Shown here piece after piece: positions 49,993 to 53,885 of a DNA stretch of 53,885 nucleotides (the stretch's first letter is position 1; each line of letters starts with the position of its first letter). The stretch spans positions 1 through 53,885 of the forward strand of contig CAISJD010000181.1 of the NCBI GenBank assembly GCA_903885605.1, in the 5' to 3' direction. The position numbers and the translations under genes were made by a program. The notes under the pieces were generated by a model. That model was not told the DNA's origin. It ran no database searches and saw only the letters and a program-made list of their open reading frames with translations. Source of the stretch: an uncultured Chthonomonas sp. (GTDB lineage Bacteria > Armatimonadota > Chthonomonadetes > Chthonomonadales > CAJBBX01).

Positions 49993-52053
49993 TCACTTCG
50001 CGGCCACCTTCAGGTTGCGGCCGACCAGCCAGATGGGCTCCTCGGAGGCACGCGTGGGCACTCCGGCGAGCCGGTTGCCCATCATGTCGAGGGCGGCCGC
50101 CTTGCCGGTGACCTTCAGGCCCGCGGGCCCGCCGGGGCTCCAGACCAGCAGCAGGTCGTCCTGGCCGCGCCGGTACCGCGCGGTCCAGACAGCCCCGCCC
50201 GAGGCCAGGCCCACCGGCTTGGCCCCGGCCGTCAGGCGCGCGAAGACGCTGAAGGCGGCCACGGCGGGCTTGGGCGCGCAGTTCAGGTCCTGGTGCCGGA
50301 TCACGCCGAAGTTGTGCTCGTTGTAGGTGGGCTCGGCTCCGTCGTCCTTCAGGTCGTACCAGTAGAGGCGCTCCACGGAGCCGCAGGTCTGCAGGATGGC
50401 CGCGCTCCGTACGCAGAGCGCGGCCTGCGAGCCCTCGTCCACGCCCGCCCGGCCCAGATGCGTGGGGTAGCCGATCTCGGTGGCCCACATGTGGCGGGGA
50501 GCGCCGCCCGCCACGGCCGCATCGAGGATGCGCCGCATGTCGCCGGCCAGGTCCGAACTCTCGGGCGGCGATGGGTAGCGGTAGGGGTGGATGGAGAAGG
50601 CGTTGATGGCGGGCGTGGCGCCGGCGCCGAACATACGGGCGACGACGCTCCCGCAATCGACGCCATACTCGCCGCCCACGCCGCAGATGGCCGCGTCGGG
50701 CCTCGCCGCCCGGGCGGCCTCGGCGGCGGGCTTCATGAGCTTGCCGTAGGCCTCGGGACCGTGGTCGCCGGCCTGGCCGCCCATGCCGCAGCCGCCGATC
50801 CACTCGTTCCAGATCTCGAAGTCCCGCACGGTGTCGCGGGTCGCGCCGGCCAGGGCGCCGCAGTAGGCCGCGAAGCCCGCAATGGCCTCGGGCGAGTTGG
50901 GGAAGCCGCCGCCGTCGTAGTTCTTGTTCGCGTAGTCGAAGATGATGAGCGGCTCCAGACCCACCTTCCGCGCGTGCTCGAGGTAGTTCGCGGCGTAGTC
51001 CGGCAGGGCCAGGCTGCCCTTGGCCGGCTCCATGGCGCCCCAGCTGATCTCATCGCGGAAGCGGGTGAAGCCGTACCGCTTCATCAGGTCCATGGTCTCC
51101 AGCGGATAGGCGTTCTGGCCGTAGTGGGTGCATAGGCCCAGGAAGGGGTTGCCCGGCGCCGCGGATGTCGGGAGGACGGCGTAGCGGAACTCGCGGCCGC
51201 AGCGCACTCCGTCGGCTCCGGCGACCTCAAAGCGCACGGCGAACCAGCCGCACCGCGTCGCGGGCGCCTCCACCACGGGACGCTCGGAGCGCCCGCGAGA
51301 GGAGCCAAGGCTCTTGCCCGTGTGGTCCAGCAGGCTCCAGGTCATGGGCTCGCCCTTGGCGTAGGCCCGTACACGGACCTTCTCGCCCGGCGCATAGACG
51401 TTGCCGAAGCGGCCGCCGGCCACCTCCACGCTGATCGCGTTGGGCCGATCTACCAGGCTGCAGGTCGCCAGGTCGGCCAATCGCACGGTGGCCTTGCCCT
51501 TGAAGCCCGAATTGGGCCGGTCGAAGACGAGGCCCGCCACGGTGAGCTCGCCGTCCAGTCGTCCGTTCCCGTCGCCGGCCCAGGTCTGGCCGCCCTTCAG
51601 CAGGTAGTAGATGCGGTGCCAGCCGCGGGAGGTGTCCTCCTGGCCGTAGAACTGGTGCACCTCGCCCGACGCGTCGGCGATGCGCAGGGCCGGCACGATG
51701 GACGGCAGGCTCCGCTCGGAGAGGTAGCAGAGGCCCTGGACGCCCTCCGGCAGGCGCAGCGGTTTGTTGAGGTCGACGTACTCCAGGCCGGCCTTGCCCG
51801 AGAAGTCGGCATCCACGCGGAGCGCGGTGCGGCCGCCCAGCGTCTCAACGCGAGCGGTGGCCCGGCAGTTCTGCTCGCCCGCCAGGGGCTTCCACTCCAG
51901 CGGCGAGGCCGTCATCGGGTCGATCACGGCGCCCACGGCGTGGCGCCTGTCGGCGCTATTGGCGGGCTCCGGGCAGGCCATGGGCTTCCAGACCTGGGCC
52001 GAAGCGGCGGCGCAGAGGACGGCGAAGAGGACGAAGGCGGCAAACCTGGGCAT
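49993..52053 (-). CDS. Secreted GH39/GH5-like (clan GH-A) glycosidase
   Basis: A 686-aa exported protein (signal peptide 1-19, ASA). An N-terminal beta-rich part of about 290 residues precedes a clan GH-A TIM barrel (about 300-560). The barrel has RFRDEISWGAMEPAKG, acid/base Glu417 in FEIWNEW and nucleophile Glu526 in WATEIGYPT; a C-terminal beta-domain follows. The ATG at 52053 has AAGGAG eight bases upstream and is preferred over a GTG at 52062. It heads the two-gene operon with the GH36-type enzyme. The family call between GH39, GH5 and related groups is uncertain, but the retaining catalytic pair is clear. Confidence 0.82.
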   Translation of the reverse strand: MPRFAAFVLFAVLCAAASAQVWKPMACPEPANSADRRHAVGAVIDPMTASPLEWKPLAGEQNCRATARVETLGGRTALRVDADFSGKAGLEYVDLNKPLRLPEGVQGLCYLSERSLPSIVPALRIADASGEVHQFYGQEDTSRGWHRIYYLLKGGQTWAGDGNGRLDGELTVAGLVFDRPNSGFKGKATVRLADLATCSLVDRPNAISVEVAGGRFGNVYAPGEKVRVRAYAKGEPMTWSLLDHTGKSLGSSRGRSERPVVEAPATRCGWFAVRFEVAGADGVRCGREFRYAVLPTSAAPGNPFLGLCTHYGQNAYPLETMDLMKRYGFTRFRDEISWGAMEPAKGSLALPDYAANYLEHARKVGLEPLIIFDYANKNYDGGGFPNSPEAIAGFAAYCGALAGATRDTVRDFEIWNEWIGGCGMGGQAGDHGPEAYGKLMKPAAEAARAARPDAAICGVGGEYGVDCGSVVARMFGAGATPAINAFSIHPYRYPSPPESSDLAGDMRRILDAAVAGGAPRHMWATEIGYPTHLGRAGVDEGSQAALCVRSAAILQTCGSVERLYWYDLKDDGAEPTYNEHNFGVIRHQDLNCAPKPAVAAFSVFARLTAGAKPVGLASGGAVWTARYRRGQDDLLLVWSPGGPAGLKVTGKAAALDMMGNRLAGVPTRASEEPIWLVGRNLKVAAK

Positions 52054-52076
52054 GGTGCACACTCCTTGCGTATTGC

Positions 52077-52107
52077 AGCCGGAGTCTACCTGCCTGAGGT
52101 GACAGCT
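52077..52107. repeat. 31-bp imperfect direct repeat, left of the XRE-ImmA module
   Basis: Matches 53206-53236 at 28 of 31 bases (agccggagtc, then two differing bases, cctgcctgaggt, one differing base, acagct). Together the two copies bracket the regulator-protease pair. Confidence 0.85.
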
Positions 52108-52157
52108 TGCCCCAACGCGATAGTGGACCGCGGCGCCGCTGACCGGGCGATGCCGGG

Positions 52158-52178
52158 TGTGGTAACATGCTTACCACA
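52158..52178 (+). promoter_or_regulatory. Palindromic operator of the XRE-ImmA module
   Basis: TGTGGTAA-catgc-TTACCACA, perfect 8-bp arms with a 5-bp spacer. Its right end touches the ribosome site (AAGGAGG, 52178-52184) of the XRE gene. This is the expected place for autorepression by the encoded HTH protein. Confidence 0.8.
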
Positions 52179-52189
52179 AGGAGGCAAGT

Positions 52190-52585
52190 ATGGAGGCTGC
52201 GTTTGGACGTTACCTCAGGGAGCTCCGGCTCGCACGGGGCGTGAGCCTGCGGGACTACTGCCTTCGGATCCAAGCCGATCCGTCGAACTACAGCAAGCTG
52301 GAGCGCGGGCTGCTGGACCCGCCTTCCGAACCGTGTCGCCTGGAGCAGATGGCCGAGGCGCTGGACCTCCCGCCGACGGGCCCCGAGGCACGCGAGCTCG
52401 CCCGGCTGGCCGCCCTGTCACGCGGGATGGTTCCTCCGGCCGTGTTGATGGACCGTGAGCTGGCGGGGAAGCTGCCGGTGTTCTTCCGGACCATCGAAGG
52501 TGAGCCCGTCGGCGAGGACCAGCTTAACGAAGTGATCACGATGATACGGAAGGCCTGGACCCATGATCCTTCGGGTACCGTTTAA
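52190..52585 (+). CDS. XRE-family HTH regulator (antitoxin/repressor type)
   Basis: A 131-aa protein with an N-terminal Cro/CI-type helix-turn-helix (about 5-62; YLRELRLARGVSLRDYCLRI, PSNYSKLERG, LEQMAEALDL). The C-terminal half is a short helical extension. A perfect AAGGAGG precedes the ATG, and a palindrome overlaps the leader. It overlaps the ImmA-like gene by 23 bp. In this arrangement the HTH protein usually represses a mobile or phage-type operon, or acts as antitoxin, and the protease cleaves it. Here only the pair is present. Confidence 0.9.
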   Translation: MEAAFGRYLRELRLARGVSLRDYCLRIQADPSNYSKLERGLLDPPSEPCRLEQMAEALDLPPTGPEARELARLAALSRGMVPPAVLMDRELAGKLPVFFRTIEGEPVGEDQLNEVITMIRKAWTHDPSGTV

Positions 52586-53174
52586 GTCAACGTCGGAAAT
52601 CCGGCAGGCGGCCGAGGATGTGGTGGCTTTGCATCTCGGTAGCCTGCGCCCGCCCATCAATGTAGACCTCCCGGTGGAGGCGGCGTTCGGGCTCGACATC
52701 ATCCCGATCCCCGGCTACAAGTCGCTGGCCGGTGTCGACGGCGCGCTCTCCGCCGACCTGTCCAGCATCACGATCGACCAGTGGGTCATGGAGGACAGAC
52801 CCAACCGGTACCGGTTCACCCTCGCCCACGAGCTGGGCCATAGGATCCTGCATGCCGACCTGATCGGCGCACTCGTGGAGCACGGTACGGGTCACTGGAA
52901 GCAAGCAGTGCAGGCCATCGACGCCCAGAGCTACAGCCTGATTGAGCGCCAAGCCAACCTGTTCGCAGGGCACCTGCCGGCGCCGACCCAACCGCTCCTG
53001 GACCACTACCGCGTTATGGCCGAACGAGCGTTGGCTCACGGGATCCGGCTCGATGAAGCCGGCGACTACGCCATGCAGCAGGTGGCAGCGGCCATCGCCG
53101 ACGTGTTCAAGGTCTCAGCGGAGGTGATCACGATCAGGCTACGGGAGGCAGGCATCTTGCCGACTAACCGGTAA
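52563..53174 (+). CDS. ImmA/IrrE-family metallo-endopeptidase
   Basis: A 203-aa zinc protease. The HExxH site is His89-Glu90-x-x-His93 in FTLAHELGHRILH, with the downstream Glu in IERQANLFAGHLP, as in ImmA, IrrE and COG2856 proteins. No transmembrane segment is seen. These enzymes cleave XRE-type repressors when induced, for example by DNA damage. It is translationally coupled to the XRE gene. It could alternatively be the toxin of a COG2856-type toxin-antitoxin pair. Confidence 0.93.
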   Translation: MILRVPFKSTSEIRQAAEDVVALHLGSLRPPINVDLPVEAAFGLDIIPIPGYKSLAGVDGALSADLSSITIDQWVMEDRPNRYRFTLAHELGHRILHADLIGALVEHGTGHWKQAVQAIDAQSYSLIERQANLFAGHLPAPTQPLLDHYRVMAERALAHGIRLDEAGDYAMQQVAAAIADVFKVSAEVITIRLREAGILPTNR

Positions 53175-53205
53175 GGATGCCGATGTCCTCCGACACCGGC
53201 AACGG

Positions 53206-53236
53206 AGCCGGAGTCACCCTGCCTGAGGTCACAGCT
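53206..53236. repeat. 31-bp imperfect direct repeat, right of the XRE-ImmA module
   Basis: Partner of 52077-52107 (28/31 identical). It lies in the gap between the protease stop and the next gene. Confidence 0.85.
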
Positions 53237-53320
53237 CCGTGTGACATGACGGTTCGGGCCGCACTCGGCGCCAAAGCACCGAGTCCGGCCCGGTTGTACG
53301 ATGGAGGTTCTGGATTGTCG

Positions 53321-53336
53321 GCCGGGCGGACCCGGC
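53321..53336 (-). terminator. Weak hairpin at the 3' end of the last gene
   Basis: gccggg-cgga-cccggc, a 6-bp stem with a 4-nt loop, 10 bp after the stop of the minus-strand gene at 53346. Without a T-run it is only a candidate terminator. Confidence 0.35.
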
Positions 53337-53345
53337 GGCTCAGGC

Positions 53346-53885
53346 TCAGGGCTCGAAGAACAGGTAGTCGGTATTCGATATGTACTCGGAGACACCAGCC
53401 GCGACGCTTGAGTACAGATAGAACGTCGAGCAGACGCTGTAGTCGAACGGCGCGCCTCCGGAGTAGGTCCCGGACATGATGCTCTTCCGGAGCGCCGCGA
53501 GCCTCGACTTCTGGTCGGCTGTCAGCGTCTGGTAGACCCGGGCGAACGTGTTCGCATAGGCGTGGTTGTTGGCGCCGTCCAGGTCGCCGTAGGTGGCCGA
53601 AAGCGCGAGGACCCGCGCCTTGACGGAGTCGGCGGCGGCCGTTGAGGTCAGGAGGCTCCGAAGCAGCGTGGCGATCTCGGTGCGGACCTGGACGATGCTT
53701 GTTGCGCCCTCGTAGAGGTTGCTCCTCTGGGTCTCGGTCAGGCTGGAGATCGCGTCGGCCTGAGACTGCGTCACGTACCCCTTCCCGGCGTCGCAGAGCG
53801 CCGAGCCCGCGGTAGCTGTGAGCTGTTCGTCGATGCTGTAGCCTTCATGGCCGATCGCCGGGGCGTCCTTGATGTAGAAGGAGCC
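53346..53885 (-). CDS. Secreted-type protein with LTxxQ-like motifs, partial (5' end outside window)
   Basis: The C-terminal 179 residues of a gene that enters from the right edge; the frame stays open to base 53885 (edge residues GSFYIKDAP). Helical segments LTETQRSNLYEG and LTADQKSRLAALRKSI resemble the LTxxQ motifs of Spy/CpxP-type periplasmic chaperones. The acidic, Ser/Thr/Tyr-rich composition and two Cys suggest an exported protein. The N-terminus and signal cannot be seen. No firm function is assigned. Confidence 0.55.
   Translation of the reverse strand, partial: GSFYIKDAPAIGHEGYSIDEQLTATAGSALCDAGKGYVTQSQADAISSLTETQRSNLYEGATSIVQVRTEIATLLRSLLTSTAAADSVKARVLALSATYGDLDGANNHAYANTFARVYQTLTADQKSRLAALRKSIMSGTYSGGAPFDYSVCSTFYLYSSVAAGVSEYISNTDYLFFEP

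Overview
This is a high-GC bacterial chromosome window, dense in long genes, many of them secreted or lipoprotein/Tat-exported. The mix of sulfatase-superfamily enzymes, GH172 (DUF2961), GH116, GH36, parallel beta-helix proteins, a URO-D-like protein, Rpn-family PD-(D/E)XK proteins and palindromic REP-type repeats resembles Planctomycetota, Armatimonadota or a related uncultured carbohydrate-degrading lineage. The sequence alone does not fix the phylum. No rRNA, tRNA or CRISPR array was seen.

Layout. 1-400: two copies of a 90-bp repeat. 0.4-8.6 kb (+): glyS, a ThyA-fold protein, two LolA-like secreted proteins, a sulfatase-superfamily enzyme with Thr at the usual Cys position, a TIM-barrel sugar isomerase and an S41 protease. 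8.7-13.3 kb (+): a start/stop-overlapping signalling operon (hybrid kinase, membrane histidine kinase, single-domain response regulator), closed by a hairpin. 13.3-14.9 kb (-): rhaM and a sugar-binding lipoprotein. 15.1-16.1 kb: Rpn-family nuclease. 16.1-25.2 kb (+): a large multidomain glycosidase-like protein, GH172, a beta-helix protein, a URO-D-like protein and a CPBP-type membrane protease. 25.2-27.5 kb (-): SulP-STAS-cNMP transporter. 27.7-36.7 kb (+): GH116 with an inserted domain, ankyrin protein, esterase-(alpha/alpha) barrel fusion and a truncated Rpn gene. 36.8-38.3 kb (-): FGly-type sulfatase.

38.4-47.4 kb is an accessory island with visibly lower GC. It carries a toxin-antitoxin pair and then a four-gene operon: a membrane-anchored vWA-like protein, a 1039-aa tubulin/FtsZ-superfamily GTPase, a MotA/ExbB/ZorA-like stator protein with a very long helical tail, and a MotB/ZorB-like protein with an OmpA peptidoglycan-binding domain. 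The operon looks like a ZorAB motor coupled to a tubulin-like protein in place of the known Zorya effectors, and is the best candidate here for an undescribed system. It is bracketed by a 41-bp exact direct repeat and by a duplicated 3' end of the neighbouring GH36 gene. Both repeat pairs lie exactly 8,064 bp apart. A RAYT (IS200-like REP transposase) with its palindromes sits at the right edge.

47.3-52.1 kb (-): a two-gene glycosidase operon (GH39/GH5-like, then GH36 with an inserted beta-sandwich). 52.2-53.2 kb (+): an XRE-ImmA/IrrE module with a clear palindromic operator, flanked by 31-bp imperfect repeats. The window ends inside a secreted-type gene with LTxxQ-like motifs. Overall the genes suggest a scavenger of complex, partly sulfated plant or algal glycans, with defence/mobile cassettes inserted between the catabolic operons.
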